In this document: in pieces, positions 1-4,803 of the stretch
How the letters are laid out: each line of letters starts with the position of its first letter
Position numbering within the stretch: position 1 is the first letter of the stretch
Assembly (NCBI GenBank): GCA_035318785.1
Contig: DATHDZ010000003.1
Location: forward strand, 1 to 5,094
DNA from: CAIYRG01 sp035318785
Lineage (GTDB): Bacteria; Pseudomonadota; Alphaproteobacteria; Micropepsales; Micropepsaceae
Length of the DNA: 5,094 nt
Reading direction: 5' to 3'
Translations under genes and position numbers: made by a program
Notes under the pieces: generated by a model
The model's input: only the letters and a program-made list of their open reading frames with translations
What the model was told of the DNA's origin: nothing
Database searches by the model: none

Positions 1-512
1 CACAACAGAAAGAGCGCCGTTGCGGCATTCAGTACCGCCTGCAAGTGCGCATAATAGGGAGCGAGCGAGAACCAGTCGTAGATTCGGAAGACCTCGGAGA
101 ATGGAGGAAACAACAGATAGAGATAAAGCTGCGCGGCCGCCGTGGCCATCAACCAGGAAAATCCGATCACGCGCGCCAGCAGCACAATGCTGATCGCCAA
201 CTCGGCGGCATAAATGGCGTAGGAGGCGATACTCCTGGCGTTGTTGTCGAGCGGTAGCGCGAGGGCCAGCGCTCCCGGATTGAGCCAGGGCAGATTGGGA
301 AAATACATCGAGCCCATCCCGGCCAACATGCTGTAGGGGCTGAGATCGAAGATCTTCCCGAAATGGAGAATAGCCTCGACGTTCCATTTCGCCCATTCGC
401 CGTCCATCGGCGTGTAGAGGGCGAGCGGCACGCGATTCATGCCGATGAGCATCAGAGCGGCGAGAACCCCCCAAGACAGAAGGTAAGGCAAAGCACGGCC
501 GAGCATCGTCAT
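1..512 (-). CDS. Polytopic membrane protein, N-terminal part, possible GT-C-like glycosyltransferase
   Basis: The reverse strand is open from an ATG at 512 to the left edge (170 codons seen, no stop), so the gene is truncated by the window. Membrane segments are visible at about residues 8-25, 97-117, 119-136 and from 156 on. Between the first two is a roughly 70-residue loop with an acidic patch (PMDGEW, residues 35-40) and many aromatic, Pro and Gly residues (LSPYSML, MYFPNLPWLNP). A short N-terminus, a first helix and then a long acidic extracytoplasmic loop is the layout of GT-C-fold lipid-linked-sugar glycosyltransferases. I infer that class only weakly, because the diagnostic remainder lies outside the window. 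The start is ATG 512 (MTMLGRALPYLL). An ATG six bases further in is possible, and no strong Shine-Dalgarno sequence precedes either. The gene is transcribed divergently from the gene at 672 across about 160 bp. That it codes is supported by the hydrophobic pattern and lack of stops; the function is uncertain. Confidence 0.8.
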   Translation of the reverse strand, partial: MTMLGRALPYLLSWGVLAALMLIGMNRVPLALYTPMDGEWAKWNVEAILHFGKIFDLSPYSMLAGMGSMYFPNLPWLNPGALALALPLDNNARSIASYAIYAAELAISIVLLARVIGFSWLMATAAAQLYLYLLFPPFSEVFRIYDWFSLAPYYAHLQAVLNAATALFLL

Positions 513-617
513 CGGCTCACATCCGTCTTGGAGCGCCGCGAGGGGCGCGATCGATGAGCCTGGTGCGGCATGCGGCGTCGACTTATCCGTCCCCCCATGG
601 ACCGTCAATTCGAACCC

Positions 618-623
618 TATAAT
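618..623 (+). promoter_or_regulatory. Perfect -10-like TATAAT before the gene at 672
   Basis: A consensus TATAAT lies 48 bp upstream of the ATG at 672, in the divergent gap between 512 and 672. No good -35 hexamer is visible 16-18 bp upstream (the region reads around CCATGG), so it would be an incomplete sigma-70 promoter. Alphaproteobacterial promoters often deviate from consensus. The call rests on the hexamer and its position only. Confidence 0.35.
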
Positions 624-671
624 ATGCCGGTGATGGTTGGAAATTGAACAGCGCGCACAGGGGCCATTACT

Positions 672-1055
672 ATGGAAACGCGTGATGAAGCAACGTCACC
701 GGCCGCCGACATGCGTCTCGGACCGATCGGTCAGTTCGCAGTCAAGACCGTGATCATTACCGCCGCCATTGTCGTATCCGCATGGATCATGCTCGACATC
801 CTGGACGATTTCGCCGACCGGCGGATGCAACAGTTCGAACGCTCGCTGCGGTCCGCCACGTCGCTCGGGGGCCGGCAATTCTGGGCCAAGCTCGAGAACC
901 AGCTCGATCAGCTCGCCGACCCGAAGTCGGACCTCCCGCCCGAAAAGAAAGCGAAGATCCTGGCGCAGATCAAGGTGGTCGCAGACCGGTGGCGGCCGCT
1001 CCTGCTCGAAGCGGCCTCGGCCGTCGAAGGAGATGCGCCCAAGCCGCAAAAATGA
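672..1055 (+). CDS. Small membrane-anchored hypothetical protein (127 aa)
   Basis: I do not recognise a named family. The ATG at 672 is preceded by AGGGG at 659-663 with an 8-base spacer, a good ribosome binding site. The protein has a hydrophilic N-terminus of about 20 residues and one strong membrane helix at about 22-43. An amphipathic, charged segment follows (LDDFADRRMQQFERSLRS, from about residue 44). The C-terminal half is rich in Lys, Glu and Ala (DLPPEKKAKILAQIKVVADR) and probably helical or coiled-coil. It ends in a Lys/Pro tail. This suggests a single-pass inner-membrane protein with a soluble helical domain of about 80 residues. Its stop lies 17 bp from the stop of the convergent gene at 1073-1372. 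A long open frame on the opposite strand is judged a shadow: its translation is Arg-rich and lacks protein-like segments. Confidence 0.75.
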   Translation: METRDEATSPAADMRLGPIGQFAVKTVIITAAIVVSAWIMLDILDDFADRRMQQFERSLRSATSLGGRQFWAKLENQLDQLADPKSDLPPEKKAKILAQIKVVADRWRPLLLEAASAVEGDAPKPQK

Positions 1056-1063
1056 AGCGGACA

Positions 1064-1078
1064 GGCTGCGCCTCAGCC
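1064..1078. terminator. Short hairpin between convergent genes
   Basis: GGCTG (1064-1068) and CAGCC (1074-1078) form a 5-bp stem with a 5-base loop across the gap between the convergent stops at 1055 and 1073. There is no T-run on either side, so it is at best a weak or Rho-assisted end signal shared by both genes. Confidence 0.2.
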
Positions 1079-1372
1079 GCAATCCCATTCGCTTGCAATG
1101 ACGAACACGCGCCCGGGCAAAGCGCCTCCGCGCGGGTTCGCCAGCACACCGCTCAGAAATACGCCCTCCTGCTTGGTCTCGATCAGCGACCAGGACGTGC
1201 CGATAAACGCGGGCGGCGCCCAATTCGGATCGACGTCGTTCACGTTCTTTGTCCGCAGGATTTTTGCGGCATTGGTCTTCGGCATGCAGCTCTGCTCCGC
1301 CCGCGCGGCGAGTGAGGATGTCATCACGGATGCGCATACCAAGAATAGGAGTGACCGGGCGACCGTGCGCAT
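1073..1372 (-). CDS. Exported hypothetical protein with signal peptide (99 aa)
   Basis: The start chosen is the ATG at 1372, although the frame stays open far upstream. From that Met the protein begins with a textbook Sec signal peptide: MRTVAR, a hydrophobic core LLFLVCASVM, then SSLAARA with predicted cleavage after Ala25 (ARA|EQ). Upstream codons give an Arg/Pro-rich, non-protein-like translation. A GGGAA motif lies about 8 bases before the ATG. The mature protein is about 74 residues, with one Cys near its N-terminus (C29) and one next to its end (C98), which could form a disulfide in the periplasm. The rest looks like a small beta-rich domain (PPAFIGTSWSLIETKQEGVFLSGVLANP). I do not recognise a family. 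It converges on the 672-1055 gene. Confidence 0.75.
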   Translation of the reverse strand: MRTVARSLLFLVCASVMTSSLAARAEQSCMPKTNAAKILRTKNVNDVDPNWAPPAFIGTSWSLIETKQEGVFLSGVLANPRGGALPGRVFVIASEWDCG

Positions 1373-1506
1373 GATGAGTTCCCGATTTCCAGCCCGTCCG
1401 CCGCCGCTCGCTATGTTGGGTTGATCCTGTGCCGGATGAGGCAAGGGGCGGTGACCTGCCAGTGCATCGTCCACGTATAGGCATAGCGCCAGTAAAGGAC
1501 GAAGCG

Positions 1507-1532
1507 GGAACAAAGTCAGCCGGCACCACGAT
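1507..1532 (+). promoter_or_regulatory. Possible EcfG-type (general stress response) promoter
   Basis: GGAAC at 1507-1511 is followed after 17 bases by CGAT at 1529-1532. The rhizobial EcfG sigma factor is known to prefer GGAAC-N16/17-CGTT, so this is one mismatch from consensus. It lies about 75 bp upstream of the ATG at 1607. One near-match in a gap of this size could be chance. Confidence 0.2.
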
Positions 1533-1606
1533 ATGGCCCCGTTGCTTTCGCGAAGGCGACACGATCTCGGGGCAGTTTCTCGCCGCGTTTGGGGGGAGAC
1601 TGCCAA

Positions 1607-1840
1607 ATGTCTGTCTACAAGCTCACAGCAGGTGTAGTCGGCTTGTTGCTTGCCGCCGTTGTAGTGACCGCGGTGGTGGGCGTCGCCACCGTGTTCGCGG
1701 CCCCGGCGGCCGTCCAAGAAAGTCGTCCCGACAACAGCCCATCCAGTTTGGGTTGCGCGCAAGAGCCGTGGCCCTACGGATGCCAATGGCGGGCACAGCC
1801 GGTGAAGCGGATCTTCATTCGTGGTCCGCGGCCGGCCTGA
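1607..1840 (+). CDS. Small two-cysteine membrane-anchored or secreted protein (77 aa)
   Basis: The ATG at 1607 is preceded by a G-rich ribosome binding site (GGGGGGAG, 1591-1598) with an 8-base spacer. A TTG at 1589 in the same frame lies before that site and is rejected as the start. Residues 7-33 are a long hydrophobic stretch rich in Val and Ala ending in FAAPAAV, either an uncleaved anchor or a signal peptide cut near Ala32-Ala35. The remaining 40 or so residues contain C50 and C59 in CAQEPWPYGCQW, then a basic end (PVKRIFIRGPR). From memory, short exported proteins with Cys, a Trp-Pro-Tyr core and a basic tail occur in many copies in Bradyrhizobium and relatives. Their role is unknown. 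The cysteines probably form a periplasmic disulfide (inference). Confidence 0.75.
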   Translation: MSVYKLTAGVVGLLLAAVVVTAVVGVATVFAAPAAVQESRPDNSPSSLGCAQEPWPYGCQWRAQPVKRIFIRGPRPA

Positions 1841-1849
1841 AGCGCCGGC
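1831..1849 (+). terminator. Weak G+C-rich hairpin at the end of the 77-aa gene
   Basis: Two copies of GCCGGC (1831-1836 and 1844-1849) can pair around a 7-base loop that contains the TGA stop. No T-run follows (the next bases read TGGAAAAG), so it is a doubtful intrinsic terminator. Confidence 0.2.
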
Positions 1850-1917
1850 TGGAAAAGCGTTGCCCATTCTCGTAATTAATTTCCGTTCTCGTTTCGTGGA
1901 GCGTTCGATCGGGTCCG

Positions 1918-1941
1918 GCGGCACTGTCAGCGGCACTGTCA
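1918..1941. repeat. Perfect 12-bp tandem duplication
   Basis: GCGGCACTGTCA occurs twice head-to-tail (1918-1929 and 1930-1941) with no mismatch. It lies in the 232-bp gap upstream of the cupin gene, about 130 bp before its start. It could be a paired binding site for a regulator or a recent slippage duplication; the sequence cannot separate these. Confidence 0.8.
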
Positions 1942-1953
1942 TATGTATCTCTT

Positions 1954-2076
1954 ATGGGCTTCCTAGAATGGGGACGCGGCTTCTGGCTAGACCATGACGG
2001 AAGCTGTGTGGTCCTCGGCGGTTGTGGCCAACCGGTCCGGGGACCACTTTTAATTCCGCAAGGGAGGCGGCTGTGA
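1954..2076 (+). CDS. Possible 40-residue leader peptide ORF overlapping the cupin start
   Basis: An ATG at 1954 opens a 40-codon frame that runs through the leader hairpin. It ends in TGA at 2074-2076, overlapping the cupin GTG as GTGA, an overlap typical of translational coupling. The product would start MGFLEWGRGFWLDHDG, with Trp at 6 and 11, and end in a basic tail. No Shine-Dalgarno sequence precedes the ATG, and the translation resembles no known peptide. It may be a leader ORF controlling the hairpin, or just a chance frame. I favour chance slightly. Confidence 0.2.
   Translation: MGFLEWGRGFWLDHDGSCVVLGGCGQPVRGPLLIPQGRRL
2008..2047 (+). promoter_or_regulatory. Leader hairpin with T-run before the cupin gene (attenuator-like)
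   Basis: GTGGTCC (2008-2014) pairs with GGACCAC (2041-2047). Inside, CGG (2016-2018) pairs with CCG (2037-2039), and CGGTTG (2019-2024) pairs with CAACCG (2029-2034) around a TGGC tetraloop. This makes about 16 base pairs with one mismatch and one 2-base bulge. TTTTAATT follows at 2048-2055. This is the layout of an intrinsic terminator on the plus strand, and it ends only 25 bp before the GTG of the cupin gene. It is either a transcription attenuator in the cupin leader, or it ends an upstream transcript with the cupin promoter squeezed after it. No anti-terminator pairing was identified. Confidence 0.55.
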
Positions 2077-2462
2077 TCCGAACGTTAGCAATCGGAACCA
2101 TCCTCCTCTTGGCTGGTGTTGGCGCATACGCGCAGCAGCCAGGAATCCAACGCAAGCCCTTACTGGCAGAAGATGGGCCGCCCGGTTTCCAGACCATCGT
2201 GAACACATTGGAATTTGCGCCCGGTGCGCGGGAAGTCAGACACACCCATCCCGGCCCTTTGGTCGGGTATGTTCTGGAAGGGACGCTGGTGCTTGAACAC
2301 GAAGGACGCCCCACAGCCACTTACAAGGCAGGCGAGGCATTCTACGTAGAATCCGGCAAAATTCATTTTGGCATCAATTCCAGCGACGCGCCGGTTAAGT
2401 TCATCGCGACCCTCATCGTAGAAAAGGGGAAGCCTTCATCGACCCCCGTTCCCCAGCAGTAG
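2073..2462 (+). CDS. Secreted small cupin-domain protein (129 aa)
   Basis: The GTG at 2073 is chosen because AGGGAGG (2061-2067) sits 5 bases ahead and a clear signal peptide follows: MIRTLAIGTILLLAGVGAYA, cleavage after Ala20. The mature protein is a single-domain cupin of about 109 residues, normal for the family. Motif 1 lies at about residues 51-70 with H57 and H59 (RHTHPGPLVGYVLEG). Motif 2 lies at about 87-102 with G87, G95, H98 and N102 (GEAFYVESGKIHFGIN). The three histidines would bind a metal in the barrel. The usual motif-1 glutamate is replaced in the PGPLVGY stretch, as happens in other HPGP-type small cupins. The substrate cannot be told; periplasmic location is inferred from the signal peptide. 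The upstream leader carries a terminator-like hairpin. Confidence 0.9.
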   Translation: MIRTLAIGTILLLAGVGAYAQQPGIQRKPLLAEDGPPGFQTIVNTLEFAPGAREVRHTHPGPLVGYVLEGTLVLEHEGRPTATYKAGEAFYVESGKIHFGINSSDAPVKFIATLIVEKGKPSSTPVPQQ

Positions 2463-2479
2463 CGCTGCCTCAGTCAGCG
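2463..2479 (+). terminator. Weak hairpin after the cupin gene
   Basis: CGCTG (2463-2467) pairs with CAGCG (2475-2479) around a 7-base loop immediately after the TAG stop. It is followed by a pyrimidine-rich stretch (CCTCCTTTCTC) rather than a clean T-run. It may help end cupin transcription. Confidence 0.3.
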
Positions 2480-2661
2480 GCCTCCTTTCTCAGAGATTGC
2501 AAAAAAACACAGTGAGGGGATTTCGCAGCCGCCCCCAAAACCATAGAGATTGAGACCCCCTAGGCACGAGCGCCGCCTGTCACTAAGTAATTCTGCCAGA
2601 CATGATGTGACGGAATGCGATGAAGTCGCACATGGTCGCAAGAAGAAGGGTGACGTAGCGC

Positions 2662-3612
2662 GTGCTTCGTATCGTCCGTCCGGTCGGAACTCTCATTTTC
2701 CTGTTGGCCTGGCTCGTGCCATGGCGTCCAGCGTTCCGCACCCGAGCCAAACAATCGAAGCTGTCCTTCTTTGTGAATCGGCGCGATATTATCGGTCGTC
2801 ACATTGCCAAATACGGCACCCACGAGCCGCTGCTGACGCAGTGGATATCCGATCACCTGGCCAGCTCGTCACCGGGCATCGTCGTCGATGTCGGCGCCAA
2901 TCTCGGATGGTATGCAGTGCATGCCGCCAAGCACAAGGCCGTAGAGACCGTGGTCGCCTTCGAGCCTGACCTGTTCAATGCGTGGCTGCTCGGTCGCAAC
3001 CTGTCGCTGAATTGCATCGACAACGTCGTAGTGAGTGCCTGCGCGGTAGGCGCGCGACGCGGCGTGATTCGCTTACACCGCTACAAGGACTCTAATCGCG
3101 GCCGCCACTCCGTCTTGGCGGACTACGGACGCGGGTCGCAAATTGTCCCTATTACCGACCTCGATACGGAGCTTGAGAGTCTCGGTCTGGCCGACCGCCC
3201 AATCCTGGTCGTAAAGATCGACGTGGAGGGCTATGAGCCAGAGGTGGTAACGGGCGCGAAACGGACGCTGGCACGGGCCGATGTGGTGATCGTCGAACAC
3301 TCACCTGGTTTAAGCCAGGCAGGCGGTTTGTCATATGAGAGCATGCTTGATCAATTGTATGCCGCCGGTTTGACCCCCTACAGTCTCGGAGCGGACGAGT
3401 GGACCGAAGAGAGTCCAGTCGGCAGCCGCCCCTTCGAAGGCCAAATGGACGTGATCTGGATCAGGTCCGGCAAGGAGACAGCTCTGTTGCGCAACGGTGA
3501 AGTGAACCTAACGCCACTGGCTGGCAAGGCCGCGCTGATGCACCTCGCAGAGGTTTGGAGGCATTTGCACGAGAAGGCTGCCAAAACAGGTAAGGCGCCT
3601 GCCAGCCGCTAG
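2662..3612 (+). CDS. FkbM family SAM-dependent methyltransferase (316 aa)
   Basis: The protein has a class I methyltransferase fold of the FkbM type. FkbM enzymes transfer a methyl group from S-adenosylmethionine, often to hydroxyls of sugars or polyketides. Motif I, VVDVGANLGWYAVHAA, begins near residue 74 and forms the SAM-binding glycine loop. AFEPD at 99-103 supplies the acidic residue for the SAM ribose. KIDVEGYEPEVVTGAKRTL from residue 185 is the characteristic FkbM block, and VIVEHSP (209-215) follows on the next strand. The N-terminus (7-22) is hydrophobic, suggesting membrane association. A charged tail of about 40 residues follows the domain. The GTG at 2662 is the first start after an in-frame TAG, with AAGAAGGG about 11 bases upstream, a rather long spacer. 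No sugar-biosynthesis genes flank it, except possibly the membrane protein at 1-512, so its substrate is unknown. Surface polysaccharide or glycolipid modification is plausible. Confidence 0.92.
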   Translation: MLRIVRPVGTLIFLLAWLVPWRPAFRTRAKQSKLSFFVNRRDIIGRHIAKYGTHEPLLTQWISDHLASSSPGIVVDVGANLGWYAVHAAKHKAVETVVAFEPDLFNAWLLGRNLSLNCIDNVVVSACAVGARRGVIRLHRYKDSNRGRHSVLADYGRGSQIVPITDLDTELESLGLADRPILVVKIDVEGYEPEVVTGAKRTLARADVVIVEHSPGLSQAGGLSYESMLDQLYAAGLTPYSLGADEWTEESPVGSRPFEGQMDVIWIRSGKETALLRNGEVNLTPLAGKAALMHLAEVWRHLHEKAAKTGKAPASR

Positions 3613-3614
3613 TT

Positions 3615-3634
3615 CGGGCGCTCAAGTCGGCCCG
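3615..3634 (+). terminator. Weak hairpin after the methyltransferase gene
   Basis: CGGGC (3615-3619) can pair with GCCCG (3630-3634) around a 10-base loop just after the TAG at 3610-3612. No T-run follows, so function is uncertain. It lies 21 bp before the tRNA-derived repeat. Confidence 0.2.
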
Positions 3635-3655
3635 CGACGATCCTCGGATTGGTGC

Positions 3656-3685
3656 CTGCCGGTAAGGATTGAACTTACGACCTCT
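3656..3685. repeat. attachment-site repeat: truncated tRNA-Thr 3' end copy
   Basis: These 30 bases are identical to 4638-4667 inside the tRNA-Thr gene and in the same orientation. They cover the end of the anticodon stem, the variable loop, the whole T-arm and most of the 3' acceptor strand, but not the anticodon, D-arm or 5' acceptor. Homology continues at 3650-3655 (TGGTGC) to the CCA end, with one extra C relative to the intact gene. Beyond 3685 the sequence diverges completely. A partial tRNA 3'-end duplicate about 1 kb from the intact tRNA is the standard footprint of site-specific integration by a tyrosine recombinase, so this is a putative att site. Confidence 0.85.
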
Positions 3686-3722
3686 TCGCAGGGATGAGGA
3701 CAGTTATCCTTTAGGGGAACTG

Positions 3723-3734
3723 GAGATCGATCTC
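3723..3734. promoter_or_regulatory. 12-bp perfect palindrome before the island gene
   Basis: GAGATCGATCTC is a perfect inverted repeat ending 4 bases before the ATG at 3739. It covers the place where a ribosome binding site should lie. It could be an operator or a small hairpin limiting translation initiation; nothing in the sequence shows which. Confidence 0.35.
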
Positions 3735-3738
3735 TCCC

Positions 3739-4329
3739 ATGCCGGATTGGATCGCCAAGCTCTTGCAGGCGTGGGCCCTGGTGCCCGCCGTGCCTATTCC
3801 ATTTGCGATTGCGTTCGTCAGCATCGCAGCCGCGATTTCGCTCGCCGTCGGTTGGTCCTATCGTGGGGTGTTTGGCAAGCGAACTGATCGCCGGCTGTCG
3901 AATCATGGGGACAGACCGGGGAGGGCGACCGCGGAGGAAGAAAATACAGACGTGCTGGAGCGAATGGTCGCCTTAACAATTGGGTCAAGATGGACGCCGT
4001 TGAACGAGGCTGAGATCGCCGCCCTCAGCGCCCGGCTGACTGACATTCCAAAAATTCGCGTTCAGATCATGTACGAAAATGCCTTGGGGAAAGAATTGGC
4101 CCAAAGCTTTTATGAGGCGTTCAAACTGGCGGAATGGGGTGGTGCCGCATTAGGCATCGGAAGCGGTTTGGGGCACGGCGTCACAATTGGACAAGGTTCT
4201 GGTACAGCCACCATCGCGCTGAAGAGCGCGATCGAAGCGACGTCGCAGGTGAAAGTCGCAATAGTCAGACCCGATCAACCGCAATGGCCCGGGGTCGTTT
4301 TTTTGGCCGTTGGCATCAATTCAAGCTGA
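3739..4329 (+). CDS. Membrane-anchored protein of unknown function (196 aa), island cargo
   Basis: I do not recognise a named family. The ATG at 3739 is the first start after an in-frame TAG at 3712. AGGGGAAC (3713-3720) is too far upstream for an ideal ribosome binding site, and GGAG at 3722-3725 overlaps a palindrome. Residues about 17-42 form one membrane segment (VPIPFAIAFVSIAAAISLAVGW). A basic, polar linker follows to about residue 70. A compact soluble domain of about 125 residues begins near VLERMVALTIGSRWTPLNEAE. It has helices (IAALSARL; ALGKELAQSFYEAFKLAEW), a Gly-rich stretch at 134-155 (GGAALGIGSGLGHGVTIGQGSG), and ends in alternating strands (VKVAIVRPD; VVFLAVGINSS). The alpha/beta pattern suggests a ligand- or protein-binding domain held at the membrane; no catalytic motif is apparent. 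It is the only gene between the tRNA-derived repeats. Stable codon-like composition and coherent secondary structure support coding. Confidence 0.75.
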   Translation: MPDWIAKLLQAWALVPAVPIPFAIAFVSIAAAISLAVGWSYRGVFGKRTDRRLSNHGDRPGRATAEEENTDVLERMVALTIGSRWTPLNEAEIAALSARLTDIPKIRVQIMYENALGKELAQSFYEAFKLAEWGGAALGIGSGLGHGVTIGQGSGTATIALKSAIEATSQVKVAIVRPDQPQWPGVVFLAVGINSS

Positions 4330-4605
4330 ACCATGAGCATTCTCGCTTGGCGCAGTTGGCCTGGATGGAAGCGCTCGGCCTCTACTGGCGACATCGGACG
4401 AAGCTTGCGGCTCTTCGGCATACGCGAGTGAGTTGGCCGACACTCTTGACCGATCTGAAATGCTTTGGTCGCCATGGTGGCTACAACGCCGAAATGTGCC
4501 CGTGAACGAAACCGGATTTCGCGTGTCAAAACGTGTCAGAATGCTCGCATGTTGCTGCATCGCTCTGCATCCAACTGCAATTTTGAGCGAAACAGGCGAC
4601 CACGC
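4330..4605. other. Gene-poor stretch between island gene and tRNA terminator
   Basis: No supported gene is seen here. A frame is open from the TGA at 4334-4336 to a TAA at 4616-4618 (93 codons) but has no ATG near its start, no ribosome binding site, and runs into the tRNA terminator. A second overlapping frame contains an ATG at 4364 ending at 4505. Neither gives a recognisable protein. CGTGTCA occurs twice, at 4522-4528 and 4532-4538, exactly one helical turn apart. The stretch may be a decayed gene or the non-coding end of the element. Confidence 0.5.
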
Positions 4606-4630
4606 AAAAGCCCAATAATATTGGGCTTTT
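4606..4630 (-). terminator. Strong bidirectional intrinsic terminator of tRNA-Thr
   Basis: AAAAGCCCAAT (4606-4616) and ATTGGGCTTTT (4620-4630) pair perfectly over 11 bp around an AAT loop, with an A/T tract on both flanks. On the minus strand the stem starts 2 bases after the CCA end of the tRNA-Thr gene, so it is that gene's terminator. It also reads as a terminator for plus-strand transcripts leaving the island gene. Confidence 0.9.
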
Positions 4631-4632
4631 CA

Positions 4633-4707
<75 letters not shown>

Positions 4708-4732
4708 TAAATCAACAACTTAGCGATATCAG

Positions 4733-4792
4733 TTGCTTCGGAGGGCATCGGGAGGGCATATGGTCTGTACAGGATCATCCCCACCGAAGCAA
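4733..4792. promoter_or_regulatory. Nested repeats between tRNA-Thr and integrase
   Basis: TTGCTTCGG (4733-4741) and CCGAAGCAA (4784-4792) are perfect inverted repeats, extending to 14 of 16 matching positions (4733-4748 with 4777-4792). Inside are two direct copies of GGAGGGCAT (4740-4748 and 4751-4759), 11 bp apart start to start, and the palindrome CTGTACAG (4765-4772). This sits in the 96 bp that must hold the promoters of both the leftward tRNA and the rightward integrase. It is a candidate cluster of integrase or excisionase arm sites, or an operator for integrase control. Confidence 0.45.
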
Positions 4793-4803
4793 GGTCCCCG
4801 ATT

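Noticed and set aside
1545..1552. TTCGCGAA palindrome upstream of the 77-aa gene as an operator
   Set aside because: An 8-bp G+C-rich palindrome is common by chance in such DNA and has no second copy or promoter context.
696..1562. Long open frame on the minus strand (288 codons)
   Set aside because: It is Arg/Gly/Pro-rich with no domain-like pattern and overlaps two better-supported genes, so it reads as a G+C-driven shadow of the 672-1055 gene.
1429..1875. Plus-strand frame overlapping the 77-aa gene
   Set aside because: The translation is Arg-rich with no start signals, while the overlapping 77-aa gene has a strong ribosome binding site and hydrophobic N-terminus.
1373..1942. Upstream extension of the minus-strand frame of the 99-aa exported protein
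   Set aside because: The extension is low-complexity and Arg/Pro-rich, overlaps the 77-aa gene, and would bury a clear signal peptide in mid-protein.
2616..2630. TGCGA/TCGCA hairpin before the methyltransferase as a riboswitch
   Set aside because: A single 5-bp stem with no conserved core or further structure is not enough to support a regulatory RNA.
2550..2969. Plus-strand 139-codon frame overlapping the methyltransferase start
   Set aside because: It starts at a poor site, is Arg/Ser-rich, and covers the region encoding the clear SAM-binding motif in another frame.
3656..3685. A second functional tRNA-Thr
   Set aside because: Only the T-arm and 3' acceptor are present; the anticodon, D-arm and 5' acceptor strand are missing, so it cannot fold as a tRNA.
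3622..3906. Minus-strand frame across the left att repeat
   Set aside because: It runs through tRNA-derived sequence and antisense to the better-supported 3739-4329 gene; no ribosome binding site or recognisable protein.
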